From positions 733,270 through 797,269 of the forward strand of contig VUYV01000089.1 of NCBI GenBank assembly GCA_008711295.1: 64,000 nucleotides of DNA, in the 5' to 3' direction. This DNA comes from Anarhynchus alexandrinus. Taxonomy: Eukaryota > Chordata > Aves > Charadriiformes > Charadriidae. The translations under genes and the position numbers were made by a program. Positions 1-12,445 of this stretch are shown here, in pieces; the stretch's first letter is position 1; each line of letters opens with the position of its first letter. The notes beneath the pieces are model-generated. The model did no database searches, had not been told where the DNA came from, and saw only the letters and a program-made list of their open reading frames with translations.

Positions 1-3000
1 TAATGTGACAATAATTTGGGTATGATAATTTGTTGCTGAGCTTCAACTTACCACCAGAATCAAGCCAGAAAATCTCAGAATCATCTCTGTGTTCAGGTGC
101 ATCGGGTCAGACTTGATCTGACTCAGCAGCTTGACCGATTGTTTACTGTACAGATCAGCCTAGATAGCCTAACTGACTTAGACCACGTGGCCCTCCATTT
201 TCCGTCTCTTTTTTTAATGACATTTCGTTACTTCACTGGGATTTAATTTTACCTTTTAAAAATCCTGTGATCTTGTCTTTGTAAAAAACCTGCTGAAGAT
301 CTGACAGAGGAGAGCTCTTGTGTCACCCTCTTGTTAGCAGATAGTTGAAGAAAATTGTTCTGACTTCTTCTAAATTGTGCAGGGAACAGATCCCACCTTC
401 ATGCCTTTCAGCGTTGAGGTCATATATTAGCTGCCATTCATATCTACATGTAGTTAAGGTTGTCTTGCAGCATTTTAACTTCTTTTATTTTTCCGATCAC
501 TTCTGAGAAATTGCTGCAGGTCTTACACCCTGTACTACTGCTTAGGCAAAGATCTGATTTATGACTTCTCAATTCTATTCTTTTTCAATCATTGGATCTA
601 ATAATGCTGTCCAGTGACTTGGACAGCAAGAATTAGGAGAAAAAAATAACCTAACAAAAAAGGTAAATACTGTAAGAAACAAGATATCAAATTTAGAAAG
701 AAACCATGTGCTCATATGGTAGTGACTGCTTCTCTCAACTCTGGTTGTGGCTCACTGTACTGTGGAAAACTCTGCACTTCTACTGAGTAGTATTTTCTCA
801 GAACAAGTTTTTTCACTCAGTCCTATGCCAATAGAAAGTAGTGTCTAAAATAAAATCTTCAAGAAGACGTAATCTGATTATTTTTTGATGATATACAAAA
901 CCTGCAAGCTTTTAGCTAAAAACTTGAAGTTCTGCCTAACTTCAAAAAAATCTGTTCAGATCTCTTCAAACTATTTAGGGATTGTTTAAAGCCTACATCT
1001 TAATTAAGGTATTTATGCTCTGGAACATATGGTCTTACAACTAATGTCTGAAACATTGGAACGACGAGACAGAGGAAAATTACGTGAAAATACAATTGAA
1101 ATTCTCATGTATTTGTTGCCTGAAGCCAAGGAGCAGAACAGGAATAGACAGTCACGTTGCAGAGTAGAGAACTCCAGTGTCTGCAGCTTAGTGTAGAAAT
1201 GTCAAAGGTTTCACAATTAAAACCAGGCATTTTTGTGAAGTTGTTAGCACCATACATGAGGAATTGGTGAGGGGAAAAAAAAAAACCCTCGTGCTAAAGA
1301 AGAGCCTTCAAATGGCAAGGAAAGTATACAAAGAAAGCTCTGAAACTATGATTGTTAATGCAAAATAATCAGACTCAAATTGAAAGACAAAAAGCTGAGA
1401 GAAAGTGTAGGGGGTCATAGCACTGCAAAAGTATTGCAAATACAAAAAAAAAAAGGGGAAGACACACACAACAGTGAAAAATGCATATGTATGGGTTTCC
1501 CTGTGAGAAACAGCTCCATTTTCTGTCTCAATCCTGTAGTTAACGCAGGGGGATACTTGTAGAAAGAGTTCATAAAAGTAGACACAGAAATGTCATTTGT
1601 TGCTGGGCAGCAGAGTAACTCAGACTGTGGATTTATTTGGTCACAAAATAATGCAGTTTGGGGGAGGGCCCTGTCTAGCATTCCACATGAATAAAACAGT
1701 ATGTCAAAGAAATAAACACCTAAAAATGAAGTTGACCCCCCTGATGGAGTCCCCCAAGCACAGAATTACACTGATTCTAGTGGAGATTCTGCAAAAAGGA
1801 GTGGCGAGCATGCAGAGAAGAGGGAGAAGACAGGAAGGATCACCAATTGCATTGGGAGGGCACAATGTAATCGAGCTTTATCTGACATACTAGGTGCAGC
1901 CACAAACATCTCAGCAAAATTGCTTTCCTGGTATAAATATTTACCTGTACAAGCGCTGTGCCTTTTCCTTCCAAACACAAAGTCTCTAACACGGAGGGTG
2001 AGCAATGTATGTGCACGACCCTTCCCTCACCACCCTGCCTAAAGGGTGCTGGGGTATTATGGTAACGCTGATGTTAAATAAGGATAAAATTTCCTTCAGA
2101 TGCCTTATCTGCAATATCTTTTTGCTGGGAATAAACATAAAGCACTGTGCAAGAACAAATTTGACCAAGTCAGATTCAACAGTTGCTGCATTAAGAACTC
2201 TAAATAAATATAGTGCTTGAGCAGCACAGATCACTTGGTCAACCTCCTCCAGACCAGGTCGTCTCCCACAGCCTTGCCATCAGTCCTTGCAATCTGTGCT
2301 GCCCTCCCCATGTTGTAACACCCAGGATTTCTCCAAGTGCTGGTTTTAAAACCTCTAATACTTTTAATTCTGATGTTTCCAAATTTTGTTTTACGCTGGA
2401 AATGCTACAAAACTTGTCTGTATTTTAAGGCTGACTCTTCTTAGGATTAAGAGAGCTTACTGGGACTGAGGGTGCAATTACAGCAGAGAAAAGATGCTTG
2501 GATTGGTTATAAACTGGCTTATGCACCAAAATCTGGTGGGAATCTACAATCTGACACTTGTGTAATACAGGCTGGTAACTGGGAATATGGGTGCTTCTGT
2601 TATGGATTTTGTTCTGTTTGGTATGTGTCAGACAGTAGGATAATACGTGTGAAACTCCATTTCATAAGGACAACTTTGTACTGGGAAAAAGCCTAGATCA
2701 GAAGTTTCTAATGTGGATATCCTTTTTGGATGTATTAAATTGAAAACCCTAAAACCTGAAGTCTCCAAAGGCAGCTGGATGTGGTGACTGTTAGGTTTAG
2801 AACTGAAGTCAAGCTGAGAGACTTGTGCATGGAAATGTAATTTGTATCCCTCTCAAAGGAGCATAGAGTCTTCCAGCACAGCCACTTCAGGGGGCTGCGC
2901 TGATAGAGGCAGCTCTAGCCCTACCAGGAGGAAGTACCAAAGAAGATCTTTGCCAAGTGATCCTGTCCATCCCTCCTTTCTGATCACCACTGACTACTGC

Positions 3001-5339
3001 ATGTCTACACTGGTCCTCTGTCATTTCTTGCTTCCAAAGAGACTGAGGTGTTTTGATTCTTCCACGTCTTCATTTCTGGTAAATAATCTGAGCAGGAGCC
3101 TAATCCAGGTTCATAGTCTTACGTCCTAGAGAGGCCTGCTTTCTCCCTACTGACTCCATGGGGAACCAAGGAAGCCTACCCACTGTAACTGAAGGTTAGC
3201 CTAAGTCCAATTTTACTGTGGAATTACCAGACACAAGTATCCCATACTCTGAGCGAGAGCTCCAAAACTGTGAAACTGGTTAAAATATCCTAAGATTCTT
3301 GTAAAAGATGTTTGTCATCTGCTGCCTGTTTCTGGTGAACCGACTCAGTGAACAGGTTTGGTTCAAAATTCAATCATAAATATTCATGCAAAACAAACAT
3401 ATTTTTCTTTTGCACTTGGAAAGAGTACTTCCTATTTTCTCTCTGAAGGTGTGGAGAGGTCTTCTTCCAGACTTTTCTGTATAGGATTAGTGGCTTCTTT
3501 ACCCATAGTCCCTTTCTGTGCTCTTTGGCACTCTCCTCTATTTTTATCAGTTTCTCACAATCTCATCTTCTGGCTCTTTCCCATATTTCCGTCCATCTCC
3601 TGCATGTTATGAATGCAGTGGAATAAACAATGGGGAAAGCTTTATCAATATAGGTATAGATCACTACTATCTGCACCCATGCTGTCCGTTTTCCACTGTA
3701 AGAAGGCAGTTCTAAAATTGTGTAGGAGGCCGCTCTATTACATCTGAAATTTTTGAACTCATGTAAGCAGGAAATTTAAAATGAAAAACTGACAAATTGA
3801 AATAACTAGAACTGACTTAATTGTAACTTGGGGAAGTAGTCCACCTGAACCCTCCAAATATGGCAGAAATCCTTGGATATACCATTAGATGGATTTCTGC
3901 TTTTCCGTTGCTTTCTCAGTTTCCTGTTGCCACTATTTTCTTTGTCACTTGTATATTTAATATCCTTTGTGGCTTAAAAGTTGCTTTTACAAATATTTGC
4001 AGCCTTTGATGTTTTGTACTTGACAGATTAATAACTTCAAACTGTTTAGTGGCCTCCTATCTCTTTAAAAGATCTCATCAAATGAAATTTAATACACATT
4101 ATATGTTATAGGTTTGAGAATGTAGAAAAGTAAGTACCATGGGAGGAACTAGGTTGCATTAATTCTCTCCGAATACAGGAACCAGGTAGTTAAAATACTT
4201 TTTCTGTTTTCTTTTTTTCTCCTTTTTTTTTCCCTTCCTATCCAAAGAAACCAGGTTGAGTGCAGAGAACTCTGTGCTTTCACCAGATTTTGCAGGTCAG
4301 ACTTTTTGCACACCTCTGTTCCTCCATGTGGTCACCACCGTAGGACTTGGTTTGGGATGTAATTGGCCAGCTGGGAATTCTGGAGGAGATATTTCCATTA
4401 GTGTCATGCTCTGAGCTTCACTGTACCCATCCTCATGTGGGACCATGTTCAGTGCTGAAGTTGGAAAAGTCTGTGGATGCTCTGACATAGAGATCCTGCC
4501 AAGTGATTGCCATCAAACAGCATGCTGACCTCAGTGTGCTAATTTAGGCATAAAATACAAGCTCATAGATAAATTCTCAAGGTATCACAATAAGGAGGGT
4601 ATTATACCAGTTGAAGTACGTGGTACAGTGCAACCCTTTAGTGTGACATACCTGGGATAGTGCTGACCAAGCTGGTTCTGAGGCTGTGGAATCATGACTG
4701 CTGTGAATGCCCATAAGCAGCATCAGCAGACATCCCCCAGCAGCCATGGGGCAGAACTCAGAGTGGGAATGGGGACCTCCCAAAGACTCCTTTCTACTCC
4801 TTGCTTCTCTTTCACTTGGTAGGCATGAAGCACAGAGCCTGAACTCAGTTGCAAACTTGTTTTGAAGTATGTATGTGTGTGAGAATCTTATTATTCATAG
4901 ATGGTGGCGAAGAGTGAGGAAAAATAATGGAGTTTTCCTTGAGATGTCAGTTCTAAAACAAGTGTCAAATCGTACAATGAAGCTTTATTTATGACAGCAC
5001 TTAAGGAATATTTTCTTTTATAATGTTAATGGTATTAAAATGTTTTATTTTGGTTTAAGCTCAAAATAGCACTCTGAAAACTCAGAGTCCCTAGACAGTT
5101 CCTCTATTATGAGAGAAGTTTGAAAATATACCCTAGAAGTTCTACCTCTACCCAACCTCTTGCATACTCCAGTGTTTGACATGTAATTAGGTTTTTACTA
5201 TGACAGCAAACATTATATGGAATTAACCTGTTGCTCCGAGCATGCACTATGATTCTATATATTTCTCTCTCTCATTGTTTTGCTATAACACAGCTAAAGC
5301 TGTTTAAATCAGACTTACGGTATCAGAGCTGATGATGGT
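1..5339. other. Unique non-coding sequence, no gene recognised
   Basis: AT-rich vertebrate-type DNA with no recognisable exon, RNA gene or transposon. Open frames are all under 100 codons, overlap on both strands and resemble no known protein. Short A runs occur near 1,277-1,285 and 1,445-1,455. The stretch is intergenic or intronic. Old, diverged repeats could be missed by eye. Confidence 0.6.
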
Positions 5340-5620
5340 GCTAGAGACGAAGGAAGCAAGGGCAAGGACTCATCTGGATGGTAGGGTAGTTAGGGGCGTC
5401 TCTAAGCTTAGGACGGCTGCATCCCCGCTGGAACAGGGATAGCCCGAGCAGGAACCTTGCTCAGCCGCTGAGTTTCTCAAAGCAATGGAGCCATACAGTT
5501 TGCTCTGACAAAAGCCAGACTGCGAGCCACCGAGAGGGCCATGTAGCTGGCTGAGGACATTAGCCATATTGTAAGCGCGAGTTCCGAACTAGTATAACAG
5601 TACAGATATAGTCCATGCTT
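5340..5620. other. Small CpG-enriched patch, possible exon or promoter remnant
   Basis: This stretch has visibly more G, C and CpG than its neighbours, including GGGGCG, AGGACGG, CCCCGC, CCCGAG, GCCGCTG, GCGAGCC, ACCGAG and GCGCGAG. On the minus strand a frame of about 65 codons spans 5,370-5,567, and a sequence ending in CCTCAG near 5,550 could serve as a splice acceptor. I recognise no protein family in any frame. It could be an exon of a non-coding RNA, a decayed CpG island or a GC-rich chance patch. Confidence 0.3.
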
Positions 5621-6129
5621 TTCACTATTTAGGAAGATTTCTGTGCCTGCTAAACATCTGTCACTATCCGTTTTCTGAGCTAGCATTAAATATTGCTGTA
5701 AAATAATTCAGTTTAGACAGTATTCAAAAAGATCAACTGTTAACAAAACGCAGGCAGTGTTATACTAAAAGACATAGAAAAGACCTTTAAAAGGTATAAG
5801 TAGAGGTTTGGGATAGCAAAAGCATATTATTTTGTGCCAGAAGATCAGTTGTGTGGTTGGAAATTTGGAGCAAAAGATCAGTACAGAATCTGATTTAGGA
5901 AACACAGATTTATGGCATTGTGGATTGGCTTTGTGTCCTGAAAATCTTTTGAAACTTGTAAAAGAAAGGCTCTGTTTAGGAAAATATCTGATTTGGGAAG
6001 ATATAGAAAAAAAAATCCGCTGTTATCATGAATTTATACACATGAATCAAGTTACATATATACTTAAGTCTCTTTATCAGTCAGGACTTGCAGCCTTTTG
6101 ATTTCTGTAAAGTAAAGGAAAAAAAAAAA

Positions 6130-6330
6130 GAATAGGTACTCCAAAAAAGCGTCTTTTATCATTTATACCAATTGATGATGTACTCCAATTAGGTTCATTA
6201 AGCCCTGATATAACTGGTCAAGGTAGCATTACACTGTGGCAAATTTGGCCTAATTGACCTAGACAAAAAGCTTCTGAGCATGTAATTCATAATTAGCATC
6301 TGACTGCATAAACATCTTTCCTTTTCCTAA
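6130..6330. promoter_or_regulatory. Possible conserved regulatory element (AT-rich, homeodomain-type motifs)
   Basis: The block contains several TAATT/AATTA cores, for example CCTAATTGACC near 6,250 and CATAATTAGC near 6,290, in low-repeat sequence without poly-A drift. This texture is common in vertebrate conserved non-coding elements. The call is a guess from motif density; no conservation can be seen from one sequence. Confidence 0.2.
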
Positions 6331-6850
6331 AGACTAATAAGTATTTTGATCCCATTTATGGCCTCTAGTTTTGTAGACTTTCTCTGTTACAGTTGTTCAA
6401 TAAGGCATAATACTCATTTCATTTTATGCATTTGTGTTTATTTATGGGACATTTATTTATGGATTTATTCCACATTGCATGGCATCTCCCATAATTGTGC
6501 TTTGTCATGTTGTGCATGAAGTGCATCTTCATTATCCATGATAAGAGTGCAGCAAGAGAGCACTGAGACACCGGGACAGGAGAAGAAAAACAAGTGAGAG
6601 CAGAAATGGTTACATTTCAAGAGAGTTTGTGCAGAGCTATGAGACTCCAATGTTTCATAAGAATAAGAAAACTTGCATTGCAAGAATGTTGTTTTTTTTC
6701 TTAGGTCCCAAATTAAAATACTTAGTTCAGGAAATGTCTAAACAGTATGCCCCTTGTGTTGATGGATTGTAACTCTATTTACAAATTGCATAGAAATCAT
6801 GCAATTCAAGGCTTCTGTTCAGGTCTTGGGGATATTTTTTTTCTTATTAT

Positions 6851-6865
6851 TTAGCGGACCGCTAA
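6851..6865. repeat. 15-base near-perfect inverted repeat
   Basis: TTAGCGG and CCGCTAA form 7-base arms around a single central A. It carries two CpG dinucleotides in an otherwise CpG-poor, AT-rich stretch. It could be a dimeric protein binding site or chance. Confidence 0.6.
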
Positions 6866-9800
6866 TTTCTCATTTATTATTCAATTAATTGTTTCACTTG
6901 CCTTGTCTAGACGTGACTTCTGCAAAATTGCATTCAGGTTCCCCCAAACTGCCCATAACTTGCCCTATGTAAGCCCAGGTTTCCCTGTTCGTGGCCTCTC
7001 TGAGGGCTTTGAATCTTTGCCCAGGATTTGTGGATCTCCAATAGCCTGACTGCTCTGAGCAGGCTGCAGAGATGCCACAACTCTGGATGCGTCCACAGCA
7101 CTTGTGCAGACCACCAAAGAAGCACGTACACGCAAAGTTCAGGATGTATTGGCCTTACAGCACACGTGCTGAAATGGTGGTCTGTGCATGTACTCAAAAT
7201 CTCCTGGGCTCTAGAAGCTTTTGACTTAATTGAACATGTGCTATAGGCCTGACTTTTCTCAGAAACAGGTTATCTATATTTCATGTGTGCAATTGCTCTG
7301 AGGTATCCCAGATGCATCAATTTCCCTGCCTTTGCATTATCTGGGCAGAAATCCTGGACAGAAATATGGGAATCCTGCCTTTAATACGAGCAGCACTAGG
7401 GAAAGAGGAAATGAGTATGACACCGTATTAGCATGCAGTGTATTTACACTAAATTGGCTGCTGTAATCTTGGTTAAAGTCATTATTCTTGTACAGGCTGG
7501 GCATTACTTTATGCATGACAACGTTATTTTAATTCTGCAGGTTATATCAGCTTGCTTTTTGCCTCCCTTCCCCCCCTCTGCCTTGTTTCATGCCTTTTCC
7601 CCGCTTTCCAGCTGTGAGATGTGTTGCAGTTTGATTGCCAGCCCAGTCCCAGCTTTCCACCCCTCTAAAGTAAGAGATTATTGAACATATGTCCTCTTTT
7701 CGCCTTCTAGGTGCCAGGCTGCTGGCGCTATGCAAGGTGAAAGAGAGCATAAATAGGAAATATAATTTGTACTTTCTTATTAATACGGTATCTCTGCTAT
7801 CATTTCTCACCTCCTTTGTTACTGTAAGTGCTGTGCAGAATCTCATTAGTGGTCATGCTTTCTGGTTTCTGGTCTCTGTTTTAAATCTGTTTCTCATTTC
7901 CTGGCTGTTAGTTTTTGCTTGAGGGTTGTTTTAATTTATGGTATTGTCATTCTGACTCCTATTTGTGGTGTGAGATGATGGCCTGTGCGCATTTCTAAGA
8001 GTTCTTGTAGCTTTCCACATTCATGTAATTCTTTCTTTCAAAGACTCCCAAGTTCATGTTATTTTGCATAATGTCATTGTTGTCTGGATAAAAATTATTG
8101 CACTTTTAAGCATCAGTAAATATGATTATCAACTGATTTAAAGTATTTTGAGGTTTGCATTTCAGATGGAATTTTTTGACACCAGGCTTTTTCCATGCCA
8201 GCAAAAGAGCAATTAAACAGCTGCACAGATGTTATTGAGCATCTTTCAAGAACATTTGATTGCAATCTACAGGACGGTGCTTTCACAGTGAGAGATCAGA
8301 ACGCTTAGGTCCAGCTGGGACAAAGGAAATCAATGGCTAGTGGGTGCTCTTCTGCATGGCATCAAGAAACAGAGTGTTTACCATAAAGTAAGAGAGATTA
8401 TTTTAAGAAATTGGCCCATGCCTTCTTTTTGTCTCTTGGAATTATGTGTGAGTAGCAGCCATCTTCTGTTTAAAAAGGAGAACTGTATTTGAGGGCTGCC
8501 TATCTCTAACATTAAAGGAATCATATATTGCTCTTCCCAAGCACAGAAGAGTCTTGAAGTCACAAGGTCTTACGAAACATTGGGAGGGGGAAGAAGTATT
8601 CCATATTTGGCTGCCCTGCCTTTGGGACTGATATTCACATGATCACATTTTATTCCATAACCACGTGGGATGAATGTATACTCCAGTTTAATGGTGTGAA
8701 TACACAGTTTCAGAAGCTCTGGATGTACAAAAGGGTTGACTATTTGTAATTTGGAGATGCTGACATCTCTAGTTTGTGGGGGTTTTTTTCTTCTCTTCAT
8801 GGGTTTAAGAAAATTGTGTTTCTGTCCTGGTTTTAGAGAGTGCAGTTGATGAACTTAATATTTTCTAGCACATGTCCATTTGTCTTGGCTTTTTTCTTAA
8901 ACAACAAAAAAGCTTTTAGGATTTACATCCCAGATGTATTTCCAAAGAAAAACGTCTCAAATCTGCCACTTCAAATGATAATTTTGATGGCAATATAAGT
9001 AAAATCCAAAACTTGTCTCATGAGTAGCCTGAAGAGATGTACTTTTTCAAGGTTGACATCTGAAATCATGCAACAATGTACATATTTAGGTAAGGTTAAT
9101 ATGACCTTAGCTTTGAGGATGTTCATAAGTGTTCAGACAAGGCAGTGCTAAGTTTTATGAGTCCTTCAACCTATGTTCACTTGGGCCTTAACTTTAAGCA
9201 CTCTTGCCAAGAAATATGACTCCATTTGATCCACCCAGGAAGTAGACAGTTTTTCAGGTATCGATTTGGCCTAGTGAGCATGGATAAGAGAATTTTACAT
9301 TGCTTTTGAAAGTGATAAAATCATCATTTTAGTTTTTATACACGTATTAAATATTTTCTCCATGTTGATGTTCTTTCCAACTTTTCCTAATTTTTTCTCA
9401 GACCCAATACCTTCCATATTAAAGAACTAATTTGCTGCTTACCCACTTTGTTCTGGTCTTTTGTTCCTTTTACTCGAGTCTAAAATCTGAACAAAATATT
9501 TTTTCCTTTATCCTGCCTGAGGCCAGCAGAGGGCACGGGGGAACACAAGAGGTATATGAGGGTCCCTCCTTGTTTCAGGGCAGAAGCTTGAACCTGGCAC
9601 CCAGAAGTTACCAATGGGGAAGAAGCAGGGCTAGATCTCAATTCTCTATATAGTATTGGTAATGTAAATGATGGAAAAATACATGTTGAGGATGCGTTCC
9701 TATTCAGTGTGGTCTTCTCCATTCCAGGGCACCTATTTTGGAGAAACCCCAGCGCAGGCTCAGGCTGCTGCACAACAGTGAAGAAGAATTCTCCGGAGTG

Positions 9801-11393
9801 ATGAATTGTGGAGGTTTAGCAGGCAGTTTTTCAGAGGCTAATGGCTTGTCCAAAATTTGGTGGAATTTTATGGAGACAGCAAAGGCCATTCCCCCAGTAC
9901 CTTCTAAGCTCATGCTCCAAAACATGGGGCTGTCAGAGCCACCAAAGAAACAGCTGCCAGAAATTTTGATATGAGGAAAACGGAACTGTGTAACCACTAA
10001 TCTTCTCAGAAAAGGAGGGGTTTGTGTGTGGTCTTGTGTTTGGGTATTTTCCCCAAGAGCTTTCTCCCCTATCTTTTCCACAAAACAAACAAATAAATAA
10101 CAATCTTAAGACAGAATGCCAACAAGGGAAGTATCATTCTGATTACTTAAAGATTGATAGTTGTAAACAATGGGAAAACAGCTTATGTAATGAGCAATAT
10201 CTGATTTCCTTGGCAATAGGGAAAGAAACTGCTCAGCATATAACTATATTTTTATCTATTTTACTCCATCTGATGAAGACTCTGGGTGAAATCGTGGTCT
10301 CCCTGTTATTGGTGGAAATTTGATATTGAAGCAGGGTTCCGCTCTTTATTAAGATAGGTTACTGCTTCTTATCTAAATGTTAGTTATAGAAACTGATGTG
10401 ACTAATTAAAAATGCTACTCACTGTCAGAAGTATCTAAGGAGACAGGCACAGCTGAACAGTGAGCACTAACAACAAGTATCAACTTGTTAGAATCAAAAA
10501 TCTAAATATTTTACATCACAAAAAAAACAGTGTGTTGACAGATCATTGTAGCTAAGCAGCTCCTCAAACAAAACCAGGCAAGTTGAATTTTGTTAACAAA
10601 CAATTTTACACCAAAGACATTTGCAAAACATTGAGAACTCAGCCTTCTTTTGATTTCAGTGTTTGCTGACTTTGGGTATCTCACGTACTCAGGCCAATGC
10701 CACCCAATTAAGTAATCCTTTATTTGCATCAATCAATAGTTTTATAAATAAGGATGAGCCAAAGCAATACTTGAAATAATGAAACCCATGAGAATACAGG
10801 TGCAAAGACATGAACTTCTTTAATCAAAACAGGGAAAAAAAGTGGGACTCCATTGCTGACACTCTCCCTTCTGACTTACACAGCTAAGAAAATCTGCTGC
10901 ATGAGATGGCAAGCCATAGCGAAAGCTGCTAATCAGGAATCCCGGAAACCCTCAATGCTGGAGTCATCTGTGGAGTCACTTGGATAGTCTGACAGCAGGA
11001 GCTCAGGCACAGAAAAGAAGATTTGTTCCAGAAGTCACGAAAGGGTTCTCAGGGAATGACAGAGTTACTGACCAAAGAAAATATTCAGTTCATATGTGCT
11101 CTTCAGAGGGTTGTTTCTCCTCCTGGCTGGAAATGTTTTATTGCAGGTATCTGGCAATTCTGCTGTAATGACAGTGATAGAGTGCTGAAGCAAAAAAACA
11201 TTAAAGGGATGACAGACTAAAAAAACTTGAGCAGGACTGTGAGTTAAAAAGCAGTTAGAAGGGAAGACATAATCCCAAGAAAGGTGATTTTCAAAGTCCA
11301 TTAGAATTCTGATATTAAACTGTCAGCAAGAGAATTCAGATTCATTTCTGCTGTGGGTACTCTCAAAGAACAGAGTCTGACCTCTTCTTTTTC

Positions 11394-11450
11394 TTTTTTT
11401 TTTTTTTTTTTTTTACTATTGTTCTTTTTTTTTTTTTTTTTTTTTTTTTT
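11394..11450. repeat. Double poly-T tract
   Basis: Two T homopolymers of about 21 bases (11,394-11,414) and 26 bases (11,425-11,450) are separated by ten bases. The preceding sequence is also pyrimidine-rich. No body of a retrotransposed copy is recognisable on either side, so it is called a simple repeat. Lengths of such tracts are often wrong in assemblies. Confidence 0.9.
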
Positions 11451-12149
11451 ATTGAACTACTGAGCATTTGCTTCTCCTGCTGACTTTAAATAGAAGCCTT
11501 GGGGACTCCATGCTGCTAAGAATGAGGCCTATGATCATTAGCTGAAGGACCTGATCATAAAAGGGATTCTTATCTGAGTCTTAGGGCCTCTTTGCATGGG
11601 GCTTTCCTTGGAAGAGAAAGAAAATAGATGAGAAAAGAGACAGTCCAGATGCTAAATTTTTACTACTTAATCAGTCTCTGACCAGATCTGATGGTTTCCA
11701 TGACCATCTTTCTGATCACTTCTTTCCAGCTTTTCTCTTTTTGTCTTCTCCACCTGAGAAACATTCTATATCTCACCTTTTTTGTTTTCTTCCTCACTTC
11801 CCTGTCTTTTTTACCACTGTCTTTTCCCATGTATGTCCCACTTACCGTCTCTCTGATAAGTATTCTACTGCTTCCCTATCCCTTTCTGCCCCTCTGCCAA
11901 GAATAAAAGGGGGGGAAATTCCTAACGAAACCCCACATGCCCTGGGAACTACAATTGTATTTGCTGCCATTGCATTGCTGACTGTTCTGGACATGGGGAT
12001 GGGGGAAATGCAACCTTGCATCTATCATGTTAACGTGGATGGGAGGCCTGCTGGAGAGGCACATCTACTGCTAGGTATTTACGTGCTGCCTAGCACAAAG
12101 AGAGCCACACACTTGGTTGGTTGGTTGTTCATTAGGTGCTATCACAACA

Positions 12150-12445
12150 GTCGTAATTAATACCCCGATGAATCAGTTGACTATAATTTTTTGGCTTGAG
12201 TAGCTTGCAAAGATGAGCGCATTCAAAATTCACAAAATGAATTATTAAATTGGTTCGTGATTACTTTGAATTTGTAATTTCTTTCTAAGACATGAAGATT
12301 TAAATAATCCATTTAGTCATCGTTGTTACATATTAATTCACTGTTTGGTTAGACTCTAGGCAGGCTACCATGTTAGGGTCATTTTAACGACTGTTTTCAT
12401 TAACGATTATTATATCTGCTCCTGGAGTGTATGCAAATGAAGGTT
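12150..12445. promoter_or_regulatory. Possible conserved regulatory element with homeodomain and POU octamer motifs
   Basis: The block contains TAATTA (12,154-12,159), several ATTA/TTAATT cores (around 12,241 and 12,333), two close copies of TTAACGA (12,384-12,390 and 12,400-12,406) and a perfect POU octamer ATGCAAAT (12,431-12,438). It has few homopolymers and no transposon similarity. The texture is that of a vertebrate developmental enhancer, but this is inferred from motifs only. Confidence 0.3.

Larger units (their letters stand above)
5621..11393. other. Unique non-coding sequence with AT-rich blocks
   Basis: No gene is recognised. The segment holds short homopolymers (A run at 6,119-6,129) and AT-rich blocks with homeodomain-type TAATT cores at 6,130-6,330. 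A 15-base inverted repeat lies at 6,851-6,865. A minus-strand frame of 125 codons at 9,704-10,081 has an overlapping plus-strand frame and matches nothing I know. Confidence 0.55.

Noticed and set aside
9704..10081. 125-codon minus-strand frame
   Set aside because: Has a plus-strand counterpart, no known similarity and ordinary base composition.
11741..12160. 139-codon plus-strand frame
   Set aside because: Pyrimidine-rich, low-complexity translation with no known similarity.
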